NCBI GenBank assembly: GCA_900012615.1
Contig: LT009757.1
Location: forward strand, 1,457,851-1,521,850
DNA length: 64,000 bases
Direction of reading: 5' to 3'
Source: Agrobacterium genomosp. 13 str. CFBP 6927
GTDB lineage: Bacteria; Pseudomonadota; Alphaproteobacteria; Rhizobiales; Rhizobiaceae
The number at the start of each line of letters is the position of its first letter. Positions within the stretch are counted from its first letter, which is position 1. The notes beneath the pieces were generated by a model, which was given only the letters and a program-made list of their open reading frames with translations, was not told the origin of the DNA and did not search any database. The translations under genes and the position numbers were made by a program. Of this stretch, positions 34,187-42,197 are shown one piece after another.

Positions 34187-35344
34187 TCAGGCCGCGTCGG
34201 TCTGTTGCAGGTCGTTGCGCACGACGGGAGCGATGCTCATGTCGAGGCTGAAATTCGCGAAGTTCGGGTTGAGCGCTGGCAGCAGCGCCACTTCCATCCG
34301 TCCAAGCGCCGGAACCATGACGATGGTTGCGACCGTCGCCGACTGGTTGTTGGAGAGCGACTTGCGCGGTGGGCGGCACACCGACCACGGCGTCTCGAAT
34401 GTATCGAGCAGCGCCGTCTTCACATCCGCCGTCGTCACCCTGCCGAGCGCAGGCTCGATCAGGCCACGCACACGCACGTCGCGGTAAAGCGAATCCGGCA
34501 TGTTGACGACGCCCTTGTCCTGTAGCTTGGAAAGCGCAACCGGGCTCTGGAAATGGTTGGCATGCACCAGCAGCCCGCCCTGCGGATGAACAAGGAAGGT
34601 TTCGTCCGGAGCGCATTCGAAATCGATCGCGACGCCATGCGCATGGCCCACCATCATGTTGTTGGAGGCGGACTTGCGCGTGCCGTAGACGGCCTGCATG
34701 GACATGGCGAGGTGATCCTGCTCCAGCACCTTGCGGCGAATGATGGCGAGCGGCACGCCGAGCGAGCGGTAATCCCGATCGGTTTCGAGGTAGTTGCCGC
34801 TGATCGAGATGCCGGCGGCGTTGAAGCCGGTGCGTGCCAGCCCGCCCGCTTCGGTGAATGTCAGGATATCAGGCCCATCACTGCGCTTGACCTTCAGCAC
34901 GACTGCGGTTTCGGCGCATTCGGCCTTCCAGTCCCAGTTCTGCGCATGGATGAACTGTCCGTCGCGCGTAACCTCCGGCATCACGAAGACGCCTGTGCAG
35001 CCATCCGACATGAAATCGTCCAGCCCCTTTTCACGCCGGCGGGCAAGCTTCAGGATTTCGGTGCGCGCGTTGATGAGCAGGATGGCCGACAGCTCCGTGC
35101 CGACCGCCTTGGCGATACCGCGCATTTCCTCGATATATTGCGGACCGTATTCTTCGATCGCACCGGCGAAGCGGTCGATAATCGTTTCGAGGTCGCTGGC
35201 CTTGAGGCCAGAGGCCCGGATCTGGTGCTGGTAATGCTCTATACCCTTGCGGATGCGGTCGCCCGCCTGTTCTCCATATTGTTGACCGCGCTCGAATGGC
35301 GTACCCGTAACTTCGATGAGAGGGCAGGTGAGAGAAAGAGTCAT
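34187..35344 (-). CDS. C45-family acyltransferase/amidohydrolase (Ntn hydrolase)
   Basis: This is a 385-residue protein of the acyl-CoA:6-aminopenicillanate acyltransferase group. The N-terminal block EVTGTPFERGQQYGEQAGD is typical. The predicted autocatalytic cleavage exposes the Cys of SDGCTGVFVMPE, followed by GQFIHAQNWDW (His-x-x-Asn-Trp-Asp). NHFQSPVAL and SVCRPP further on match the fold. Members cleave or form amide bonds between acyl groups and amino acids or amines. The ATG at 35344 is used because the family sequence begins directly after it; the frame runs upstream into the promoter region. It is the first gene of the minus-strand operon, divergent from the GntR regulator. Confidence 0.82.
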   Translation of the reverse strand: MTLSLTCPLIEVTGTPFERGQQYGEQAGDRIRKGIEHYQHQIRASGLKASDLETIIDRFAGAIEEYGPQYIEEMRGIAKAVGTELSAILLINARTEILKLARRREKGLDDFMSDGCTGVFVMPEVTRDGQFIHAQNWDWKAECAETAVVLKVKRSDGPDILTFTEAGGLARTGFNAAGISISGNYLETDRDYRSLGVPLAIIRRKVLEQDHLAMSMQAVYGTRKSASNNMMVGHAHGVAIDFECAPDETFLVHPQGGLLVHANHFQSPVALSKLQDKGVVNMPDSLYRDVRVRGLIEPALGRVTTADVKTALLDTFETPWSVCRPPRKSLSNNQSATVATIVMVPALGRMEVALLPALNPNFANFSLDMSIAPVVRNDLQQTDAA

Positions 35345-35400
35345 GACAGCAGGTCGTCCCCGATAGAGTGAATGTCGGATGCAGGGGCTTGAATGCCCGC

Positions 35401-35437
35401 ACCAAAATTGTATTTTATATAACAAAAACCAAAATTG
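35401..35437. promoter_or_regulatory. Candidate GntR operator region with 10-bp direct repeat
   Basis: The perfect 10-base direct repeat ACCAAAATTG occurs at 35401-35410 and 35428-35437. Between and overlapping them lies TTGTATTTTATATAACAA, a dyad with TTGT/ACAA ends. The region is AT-rich, sits between the divergent C45 and GntR starts, and ends 19 bases before the GntR ATG. Confidence 0.5.
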
Positions 35438-35456
35438 ATGAGAAGGCAAGAGAAAA

Positions 35457-36329
35457 ATGTCCGACGCGAACACGCCTTTGCAGCAGGATCTCCTGCGCCG
35501 CATCATCGAGGTGATCCACGAGGATGGCCTTGAGCCCGGCGCGCGGCTACGCCAAAGCCAGCTCGCAGAGCGGCTGAGCGTGTCGCGAACGCCAGTCATC
35601 GTCGCGCTCAATCGGCTGCATGAACTGGGTTATGCCGAGCATTTGCCAAACAAGGGCACGGTGCTGACCGGCATTCCGCCGCAGTCGGAGATGGCCGAAC
35701 ATCAGCGCTCCGACGAAGCGCTGATCGTCGCCGTCGCCAAGCTGCGTCGTGAGGGTGGGATTTCGAACCAGTTTACAGAGCTGGAACTGATGCGACTGAC
35801 CGAGAGCGAACGTGCGCCAGTGCGCCAGGCCCTCATCAAGCTTGAAGAGCTTGGCGTCGTTATGCGCCGCAAGGGATACGGCTGGGAATTCATGGATAGC
35901 GCCCGCGATGCGCGCGCCCGCGAGGAGAGCTATAATTTCCGTGTGTTGATCGAGTGCGCCGCAATCATGTCACCGCAGTTTGCCTTGCTGCCTGCCTGGA
36001 TCGACGCCATGCGCAAGCGCCATGAGGATGTCATGCGAGCAAAATGGACGGAAACCTCCAGTGTGATGCTGTTCGAGATGAATGCAGAGTTTCACCTGGG
36101 CATCAGCGCCGCCTCCGGCAATCGCTATCTCAAGGAGGCCATGCACCGGCAGAATCAGCTCCGTCGTCTGTCGAACTACAACTGGAACTACGGTCCCGAG
36201 CGCGTCGTGACCACCTGCAGGGAACACCTGGAGATTCTGGGCCGCCTTCAGGAGGGAGAAAACGAGATCGCATCCGCCCTTATGAAGCGGCATCTAAGCG
36301 GTGCAAGCAGGGCTATACGAAAGGACTGA
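35457..36329 (+). CDS. GntR-family regulator with two winged-helix segments
   Basis: This is a 290-residue regulator. The first winged helix (about 8-70) is GntR-like (LEPGARLRQSQLAERLSVSR, then TPVIVALNRLHELGYAE). A second helix-turn-helix-like block follows at about 83-150 (FTELELMRLTESERAPVRQALIKLEELGV, then RRKGYGWEFM). The C-terminal part (about 150-285) looks like an all-helical FCD ligand domain, with the metal/ligand His in EMNAEFHLGISAASGNRYL. Most FadR-type GntR proteins are about 230 residues with one winged helix, so this is an enlarged form. It is divergent from the operon at 35344, which it probably represses. Confidence 0.85.
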   Translation: MSDANTPLQQDLLRRIIEVIHEDGLEPGARLRQSQLAERLSVSRTPVIVALNRLHELGYAEHLPNKGTVLTGIPPQSEMAEHQRSDEALIVAVAKLRREGGISNQFTELELMRLTESERAPVRQALIKLEELGVVMRRKGYGWEFMDSARDARAREESYNFRVLIECAAIMSPQFALLPAWIDAMRKRHEDVMRAKWTETSSVMLFEMNAEFHLGISAASGNRYLKEAMHRQNQLRRLSNYNWNYGPERVVTTCREHLEILGRLQEGENEIASALMKRHLSGASRAIRKD

Positions 36330-36471
36330 ATGATTTTTGTACCGCAAAAGTCATTTTCTTATTGTCGAATCTTTGCGCGGCCATGCGCGCGGTGGATGCC
36401 GCCGATACGCTGCAACTTCCATCGGCAGAGCCCGGCGGCCTGATACCCGGTTAGGCACATTGCACGGCGGG

Positions 36472-36876
36472 CTATCGCGAAGGTTCGCCCACCGTAGCCA
36501 AGGCATCGGCTGCAGGACACTCGGCTGCCCACGTCAACAGGGCGTCGAGCGCGGGACACAAAGCCTGCCCCCAATCCGTCAGCGCATATTCGACCTTCGG
36601 GGGCACCTGATGGTGAACAATGCGGACAACGATGCCGTCTTGCTCCATTTGCCTAAGCTGCTGGATCAGCATCTTCTGCGAGATCGCCGGGATTGCGCGT
36701 TCGAGGTCGGAGAAGCGCATGATGCGGCCGCCGAAGAGATGGAACAGGATCACCAGCTTCCACCGCCCCTCTAACAATTTCAGCGCCCGCTCGACGCCTT
36801 CTGCCGCCGTCTCGCGGGTATAAGAGTGGGCCTTACTTTTAGGTGAGTACCTTACTTTTTCGTGCGTTCTTGTCAT
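36472..36876 (-). CDS. HxlR-family winged-helix transcriptional regulator
   Basis: This is a 134-residue regulator with the family core LKLLEGRWKLVILFHLF, RFSDLERAIPAISQKMLIQQLRQMEQDGIV and the wing VPPKVEYALTDWG. The usual N-terminal Cys is absent; the position has Leu-Leu-Glu-Gly instead. The ATG at 36876 lies directly upstream of a repeat-rich stretch that may itself be the operator, so the true start could be further in. It is divergent from the SnoaL-like/SDR pair. Confidence 0.85.
   Translation of the reverse strand: MTRTHEKVRYSPKSKAHSYTRETAAEGVERALKLLEGRWKLVILFHLFGGRIMRFSDLERAIPAISQKMLIQQLRQMEQDGIVVRIVHHQVPPKVEYALTDWGQALCPALDALLTWAAECPAADALATVGEPSR
36831..36859. promoter_or_regulatory. 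Candidate HxlR operator overlapping the regulator's first codons
   Basis: The direct repeat CCTTACTTTT occurs at 36831-36840 and 36850-36859. Across it lies the dyad TACT-N8-AGTA (36834-36849), similar to the TACT/AGTA sites reported for HxlR-type regulators. It lies within codons about 6-15 of the regulator as annotated and about 100 bases before the divergent SnoaL-like gene. Confidence 0.4.
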
Positions 36877-36956
36877 TTGGTGATCGTACGGCCATTTTCC
36901 GCCCCATGCAATCCTGGTCCCGGATTTGGACCGGACACGAAAAAGGAACCCGAACA

Positions 36957-37280
36957 ATGGTCGATCTACCGTCACCGATCTCCCTCTATTTCGCGGCAGA
37001 CACAGGAGACGGCGATGCCGTCGCAAAGTGCTTTACCGAAACCGCCATCGTCAAGGATGAAGGCAATACCTATGCCGGACGGGAGGCGATCCGGCGCTGG
37101 AAGGCCGACAGCTCTACCAAGTACACTTACACTGTCGAGCCCTTCGCAATCGCGACCGAAGAAGGCAGGACAGTCGTCACGAGCCACCTGACGGGTAACT
37201 TCCCCGGCAGCCCGGTGGATCTCCGCTACTTCTTTTTTCTTGAAGGCGACAAGATCGCAGAACTGGAAATCACGCTATGA
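36957..37280 (+). CDS. SnoaL-like/NTF2-fold small protein
   Basis: This is a 107-residue protein with the SnoaL-like pattern: [42 protein letters not shown] and a C-terminal [18 protein letters not shown] strand pair. Such proteins are enzymes or binding modules with a cone-shaped pocket. The ATG at 36957 has AAAAGGAA upstream and gives the normal length; the longer frame from 36843 lies in the promoter region. It overlaps the SDR gene start (ATGA). Confidence 0.82.
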   Translation: MVDLPSPISLYFAADTGDGDAVAKCFTETAIVKDEGNTYAGREAIRRWKADSSTKYTYTVEPFAIATEEGRTVVTSHLTGNFPGSPVDLRYFFFLEGDKIAELEITL

Positions 37281-38059
37281 GCTTCGATCTTGCGATTGCC
37301 GGTCGTCGTGCGCTCGTCACCGCCGGCACGAAAGGCGTCGGCGCTGCCGTGGTCAAGACACTGACAGAAGCCGGGGCGAAGGTGGTGGCCACTGCGCGGA
37401 CGGTCCCGGACAAATCTCCGGAAGGCCTTCAGTACGTCGCGGCGGACATCACAACCGCTGACGGCTGCGCCGCGGTCGCCAGGGGCGTGCTCGACCGCCT
37501 GGGCGGGGTCGACATTATCGTCAACGTTCTCGGCGGCTCGTCCGCACCTCCCGGCGGTTTTGCTGCTCTAGGCGATGACGAATGGCTCAGGGAGCTTAAC
37601 CTCAACCTCATGCCGGCGGTGCGGCTTGACCGCGCCCTCCTGCCATCGATGATCGAGCAGGGTTGCGGCGTCATCATTCACGTCACGTCGATCCAGCACC
37701 AGCTGCCGCTGCCTGAATCTACGACGGCCTATGCCGCCGCGAAGGCTGCGCTTTCGACCTACAGCAAAAGCCTCTCCAAGGAGGTCACGCCCAAAGGTGT
37801 CCGCGTCGTTCGTGTCTCGCCAGGCTGGATCGAGACCGAGGCGGCGGTCGCTTTTGCGGAACGCTTGGCGACCGACGCCGGAACCGATTACGAAGGCGGC
37901 AAGCAGATCATCATGAAGGCCCTCGGCGGCATTCCGCTCGGGCGGCCCGCCAAGCCTCAGGAGGTCGCCGATCTTATCGCGTTCCTCGTGTCGCCACGCG
38001 CTGGTGCGATCACGGGAACCGAATTCACCATCGATGGCGGCACGGTTCCGACCGCTTGA
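37277..38059 (+). CDS. Short-chain dehydrogenase/reductase
   Basis: This is a classical SDR of 260 residues. The cofactor motif is [13 protein letters not shown] (TGxxxGxG variant with Ala-Gly-Thr-Lys-Gly). The catalytic set is Ser in VTSIQHQLP, then [16 protein letters not shown] with the Tyr-x-x-x-Lys pair. The C-terminal GTEFTIDGG is standard. It is coupled to the SnoaL-like gene and probably controlled by the HxlR regulator. The substrate is unknown. The gap 38060-38281 after it has no gene I can support. Confidence 0.9.
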   Translation: MSFDLAIAGRRALVTAGTKGVGAAVVKTLTEAGAKVVATARTVPDKSPEGLQYVAADITTADGCAAVARGVLDRLGGVDIIVNVLGGSSAPPGGFAALGDDEWLRELNLNLMPAVRLDRALLPSMIEQGCGVIIHVTSIQHQLPLPESTTAYAAAKAALSTYSKSLSKEVTPKGVRVVRVSPGWIETEAAVAFAERLATDAGTDYEGGKQIIMKALGGIPLGRPAKPQEVADLIAFLVSPRAGAITGTEFTIDGGTVPTA

Positions 38060-38281
38060 GACGGTTAGGCCGCAGGTGGGTACGCTCGCGCAGCTCGTTA
38101 ATATTGGCAAATCGCCCAAGGTATCGCCAGCCAGCGGTCAACCCGCGCACAAGCCGCAAATCTTTTTTCCTTGGCTGTGACCAAGTAGGTTCCAAACGAC
38201 CTATCGGCCCGAAGCCTACCGCTCGGCGAAGTGTTAGATACTTGGAGCCGAGTTGCAGGAGCCGAGCCTGCCCGGCCACCA

Positions 38282-39502
38282 TTAGTTCGTCATATCAAGC
38301 AGCTGAAGAACCCGCTGCGCCATATCTGTGCCTCTGTCATCGGCGCGCCAGGCCAATAGCAATGGAACGGAAAATGTCATCGGTAGTGGGATTTTCGTTA
38401 CTTTGGGGGAGGTTATTCCCACGCCGGACGGCAATATCGAACAATATCCGTGGCCGACAATCAGTTGCACTGCCACCGGTATGCTGTCGATCTCAATCAA
38501 CTGCACCTTTGACAGCCACGTTGGTCCAAGCAGGTGCTCGAGAAAGCTTTCGGCCGTCTGGCGCAGTCCGGAGGCGCGGGAAGGCAGTACCAGGGGGTGC
38601 TTGAGGATCGCCTCGCGCATCTGTGACGGCGAATCTGCATCCGTCATTTCAGGTGCTTCATGCTGCAGGAAACATGAAAGGTGGCTGCGCAAAACCTCAC
38701 GGCTGCGCAGGCGAGAATTGTTGACTGGCATGTCGACAAGGACAGCATCGTATCGCTGTTGTTCAAGTCCTTCCAGCAGGCTGTCTGCAAGTCCGGGCTG
38801 CATCAGCAGCGGTGTGTCGAAACGCCGTGCCCAGTTGGCGGCAATGCGCGCCAGAATAATTGCCGACGGGCTGTCCGTCGTTGCGGGAGGAATGCCGCCG
38901 AATGACCAATGCCGCAAATGCCGCTTGAAACGCAGGGCGGATGTGGAGTCCAGCGCAGCCCAAATATCGCGTAATTTGTGGACGTGGGGCGATATGCGAA
39001 GCCCCTCGGGCGATGCGCGCGAGCCGCTGCGGGTCCTTTCAAAAAGCCGGACGCCCAGATTGTCCTCCAGCATCGCCATCATTCGCGTCAGCTGTGGTTG
39101 TCCGATTTGAAGCCTCAATGCGGATTTACGGATCGAGCCCGATTCGAGAATGTCCACGAAGCGGAAGAGTGCAATCAGCGACACGCTTCTCTGATAAATA
39201 TCTTTCGTATGGTCATCGCAGCACGCGCCATGGATCGCGAAGATTTCATGGGCGGCCTGCGCTAGATATGGGCCAAGTCTCCCGCCTTCCGCCGTCAGGA
39301 TGAGGCCTTTTGCGCCCTGCACGAAAAGCTTGACGGAGAGGGCGGTTTCCAGGCGGTTGACGGCATCAGATACAGTTGAAACCGGAATTCCTGTTGTATT
39401 GGACGCAAGGTGGATGCCGCCGAGCCGAACCACCTGGTCACATAAAAGAATCGTCGAAACCTTCACCGCCCACGCCTCGTCTTGGCCTTCCCATTTCGGC
39501 AT
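38282..39502 (-). CDS. LysR-type regulator with two tandem DNA-binding domains
   Basis: This is a 406-residue regulator, about 100 residues longer than usual. Two LysR-like winged helices follow one another. The first spans about 16-72 (CDQVVRLGGIHLASNTTGIP, then VSTVSDAVNRLETALSVKLF). The second spans about 107-168 (LFRFVDILESGSIRKSALRL, then QPQLTRMMAMLEDNLGVRLFERT). A LysR substrate-binding domain covers about 185-400. It is divergent from the amidohydrolase operon at 39575 with only 72 bases between, so it is the obvious candidate regulator of the proposed ergothioneine pathway. The domain duplication is seen directly in the sequence; its consequence is unknown. Confidence 0.85.
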   Translation of the reverse strand: MPKWEGQDEAWAVKVSTILLCDQVVRLGGIHLASNTTGIPVSTVSDAVNRLETALSVKLFVQGAKGLILTAEGGRLGPYLAQAAHEIFAIHGACCDDHTKDIYQRSVSLIALFRFVDILESGSIRKSALRLQIGQPQLTRMMAMLEDNLGVRLFERTRSGSRASPEGLRISPHVHKLRDIWAALDSTSALRFKRHLRHWSFGGIPPATTDSPSAIILARIAANWARRFDTPLLMQPGLADSLLEGLEQQRYDAVLVDMPVNNSRLRSREVLRSHLSCFLQHEAPEMTDADSPSQMREAILKHPLVLPSRASGLRQTAESFLEHLLGPTWLSKVQLIEIDSIPVAVQLIVGHGYCSILPSGVGITSPKVTKIPLPMTFSVPLLLAWRADDRGTDMAQRVLQLLDMTN

Positions 39503-39574
39503 CGTCTGTCCGGATTTTGGGATATACCACTAATTTAATTGTGCCTCATAGTCGAAATATGACAGGAGGACGAC
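39503..39574. promoter_or_regulatory. Divergent promoter region of the LysR gene and catabolic operon
   Basis: These 72 bases include an AT-rich patch (TATACCACTAATTTAATTG) typical of a LysR-type control region and the ribosome site GACAGGAGGACGAC before the ATG at 39575. I cannot single out one T-N11-A site with confidence. Confidence 0.4.
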
Positions 39575-40957
39575 ATGGCGGATTTCGATACGGTTTTGGC
39601 GGGGCGAGTCATTCTGACCGACCGCGAGATTTCTCGAGGTTTCGTGGCCATTCGCGACGGGAAAACGGCACTCATCGGAGAAGGCCCCGCGCCGGCTGGA
39701 AGAGAAAATCATGATTTCGGCACCGGCATCCTATTGCCTGGCGCCATAGACGCACAGGTACATTCGCTGTCGCAGAAGGGGGCCGAGGGTTTTGCGGCCT
39801 CGACCCGTGCGGCGGCGGCGGGCGGCGTCACGACAATCGTGGACATGCCCTATGATGAGGGCAATCTTGTGTGTTCTGCCGAGGCTGTCAGGCGCAAGGT
39901 CGCGATGATCGACGCGGAGGCGCGCATCGACGTTGCGCTTTATGGCACTGTCGATCCGCAGGAGGGTTCTGCCCGCATTGCCGAACAGGCGACGGCGGGA
40001 GTTTGCGCCTACAAGTTCTCGACCTTCGGCACGGATCCCCAACGCTTTCCGCGTATCCCACCTGCGCTGCTTCGCGCCTGTTTCGCCGAGATTGCAAAGA
40101 CCGGGCTTGCCGCAGGCGTGCACAATGAGGACGACGCCTATGTCCGCGCCGCGATTTCCGAGGTGGAGGCATCCGGTATAACCGACTGGCGTGCGCACGG
40201 CCTGTCGCGTCCCGAACTGGCCGAGACGCTGGCGATGCTGCAGATTTACGAAACCGGCGCCGAGACAGATTGTCCGGCGCATGTCGTCCATTGCTCCGTC
40301 AGCCGCGGTTACGAAATCGCCGAGATGTATCGCAGGAACGGCGGGTATTCCTCCATCGAATGCTGCATTCACTACCTTGTTCTGGATGAGGAGAATGATG
40401 TCGCGCGGCTTGGCGGCAAGGCCAAGATCAACCCGCCGATACGCGCCCGCAAAGAAGTGGAGGCGATCTGGCGCCATCTGGCGGAAGGGCGGGTGTCGAT
40501 GGTGTCTACCGATCATGTGAGCTGGAGTGAGGACCGCAAGACCAATCCCGATATGCTGAAAAATGCTTCCGGCGTCCCGGGGCTGGAGGTGATGGTGCCG
40601 CTTTTCGTCAAGGGCGCGATCGCACGCGGTGTGCCGCTGGTGTGGGCGGCCCGGCTGATGGCCGAAAATCCGGCCCGGCATTTTCGTCTGGATCACCAGA
40701 AAGGCGGGTTGCAGGTCGGGCGCGACGCTGACGTCATGGTGCTCGTCGATCGGCCCATGGTGTATGACGCAGCCACCAGTCCTCACTCCATTGCGGGGTG
40801 GTCGCCTTATCACGGCATGGAACTGCCCTGGACGGTCGCAGCCACCTGGCGGCGGGGCGAGATGGTCTTCGACGGTGAAAACGTGCTGGCTGCGCCGGGA
40901 ACAGGCGTTTTCGTGCGGCCGCCCGAAACACTTGGTCTGCGCGAGGTGCTGTTGTGA
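39575..40957 (+). CDS. Hydantoinase/allantoinase-like amidohydrolase
   Basis: This is a 460-residue cyclic-amidohydrolase-fold enzyme (dihydroorotase, allantoinase and hydantoinase group). The barrel motifs include LLPGAIDAQVHSLSQKG, GGVTTIVDMPYD, the carbamylated-Lys region CAYKFSTFG, AGVHNEDD, VVHCSVSRG and STDHVSWS. The first metal motif is Asp-Ala-Gln-Val-His where hydantoinases have Asp-x-His-x-His, a variation that may be normal for its subgroup. In the proposed pathway it opens the ring of hydantoin-5-propionate to N-carbamoylglutamate. It is first in the operon, with strong GGAGG, and its stop overlaps the next gene (TGATG). Confidence 0.82.
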   Translation: MADFDTVLAGRVILTDREISRGFVAIRDGKTALIGEGPAPAGRENHDFGTGILLPGAIDAQVHSLSQKGAEGFAASTRAAAAGGVTTIVDMPYDEGNLVCSAEAVRRKVAMIDAEARIDVALYGTVDPQEGSARIAEQATAGVCAYKFSTFGTDPQRFPRIPPALLRACFAEIAKTGLAAGVHNEDDAYVRAAISEVEASGITDWRAHGLSRPELAETLAMLQIYETGAETDCPAHVVHCSVSRGYEIAEMYRRNGGYSSIECCIHYLVLDEENDVARLGGKAKINPPIRARKEVEAIWRHLAEGRVSMVSTDHVSWSEDRKTNPDMLKNASGVPGLEVMVPLFVKGAIARGVPLVWAARLMAENPARHFRLDHQKGGLQVGRDADVMVLVDRPMVYDAATSPHSIAGWSPYHGMELPWTVAATWRRGEMVFDGENVLAAPGTGVFVRPPETLGLREVLL

Positions 40958-42195
40958 TGCGCCGCAATCTCGACGCGTCAATAAAGGACATAGAAACGGA
41001 TCTCGACGCGCTGGCGCAGATTACCGATCCGGAACGTCCCTGGACCCGCCGCGCCTTCTCGCCCCGTTTCGATGAAGGGCGCGACTATCTTCGGCGGCGT
41101 TTCCTGAGTGAAGGATTGAATGTCTCGACGGATGCGGGCGGGAACCTGATCGGCCGCCGCGAAGGCACCGAGCCGCAGGCCGGAACGATCATGCTGGGTT
41201 CGCATTCCGACACCGTGCCGGACGGCGGGCGTTTTGACGGTGTTGCCGGTGTCGTCGTTGCATTGGAGGTCGCACGCATTCTCTCACGGCGTGGTGTTGC
41301 CTTGCGGCACAATCTGGCTGTTGTCGATTTTCTTGCTGAAGAAGTCTCCATTTTCGGGGTTTCCTGCATCGGTTCGCGAGCGATGGCGGGCGTTCTGCCG
41401 CAGGACTGGCTGAGGCGTATAAGCGACGGGCGTGATCTGGCGACGGCCATACGCGATGTGGGCGGCAAGCCGGAAAGTCTTGAAGCTCCCTTGGCTGATG
41501 ACCTGAAGGCCTTTCTGGAACTGCACATCGAACAGGGGCCGGTTCTCGAACGGGAAAAGATTGCGCTTGGGGTGGTGACGACCATTGTCGGCATCAACCG
41601 CGTCGAGATCGAGGTGACGGGCCGTCCCGATCATGCCGGCACGACCCCGATGGGGTTGCGCGCGGATGCCCTCGTCGCTGCGGCGCGGATCGTGAGTGAG
41701 ATCGAGCGGTTCGCGACGGAGCTTTCCGGTGGTCCCGGCCATTTCACCGCAACTGTGGGCGAGTTCGAAATCTCTCCCAACGCCGCCAATGTGGTGCCGG
41801 GCCGGGTCCGCATGCTGGTTGATATCCGCGCCGAGCGGGCCGAGGACAAGGAAGCATTCGTATCCTGGCTGACCGGACTTGACGGGGACGGTGAAAACAC
41901 GATCGAGGCGCGGCTGATTTCCGCCAATCCCGGCGTGCAGATGGATGATGGATTGCAGGAGACGCTGGCAAAGGCCGCCGACGGGCTGGACACGCCCTAT
42001 CGAAAGATGGTGTCGGGTGCAGGCCATGACGCGGCATTCATGACACGGCTGTGTCCTTCGGCGATGCTCTTCGTCCCTTGCCGCGACGGTCGGTCCCATT
42101 GCCCGGAAGAATGGGCCGATGCGGCCGATCTCGCTTTGGCGGCTGAAGTTCTGGCGAACACGATTATAGAATTGGAAAGAAAAAGGGAGGGCTGA
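40957..42195 (+). CDS. N-carbamoyl-L-amino acid amidohydrolase (M20 hydantoinase/carbamoylase family)
   Basis: This is a 412-residue Zn/Mn-dependent amidase of the allantoate/ureidoglycine/N-carbamoylase family. Motifs are MLGSHSDTVPDGGRFDGVAG, FLAEEVSIFG, ELHIEQGPVLE, RPDHAGTTPM and the C-terminal GAGHDAAFM. In the pathway it would convert N-carbamoyl-L-glutamate to glutamate, ammonia and CO2. I start it at the ATG of the TGATG overlap; the in-frame GTG one codon earlier has better ribosome-site spacing and is equally possible. Confidence 0.85.
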   Translation: MRRNLDASIKDIETDLDALAQITDPERPWTRRAFSPRFDEGRDYLRRRFLSEGLNVSTDAGGNLIGRREGTEPQAGTIMLGSHSDTVPDGGRFDGVAGVVVALEVARILSRRGVALRHNLAVVDFLAEEVSIFGVSCIGSRAMAGVLPQDWLRRISDGRDLATAIRDVGGKPESLEAPLADDLKAFLELHIEQGPVLEREKIALGVVTTIVGINRVEIEVTGRPDHAGTTPMGLRADALVAAARIVSEIERFATELSGGPGHFTATVGEFEISPNAANVVPGRVRMLVDIRAERAEDKEAFVSWLTGLDGDGENTIEARLISANPGVQMDDGLQETLAKAADGLDTPYRKMVSGAGHDAAFMTRLCPSAMLFVPCRDGRSHCPEEWADAADLALAAEVLANTIIELERKREG

Positions 42196-42197
42196 AA

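Noticed and set aside
38060-38281. A transposase or other gene relic in the gap after the SDR gene
   Set aside because: A minus-strand frame of about 85 codons is Arg- and Leu-rich but has no recognisable DDE or other motif.
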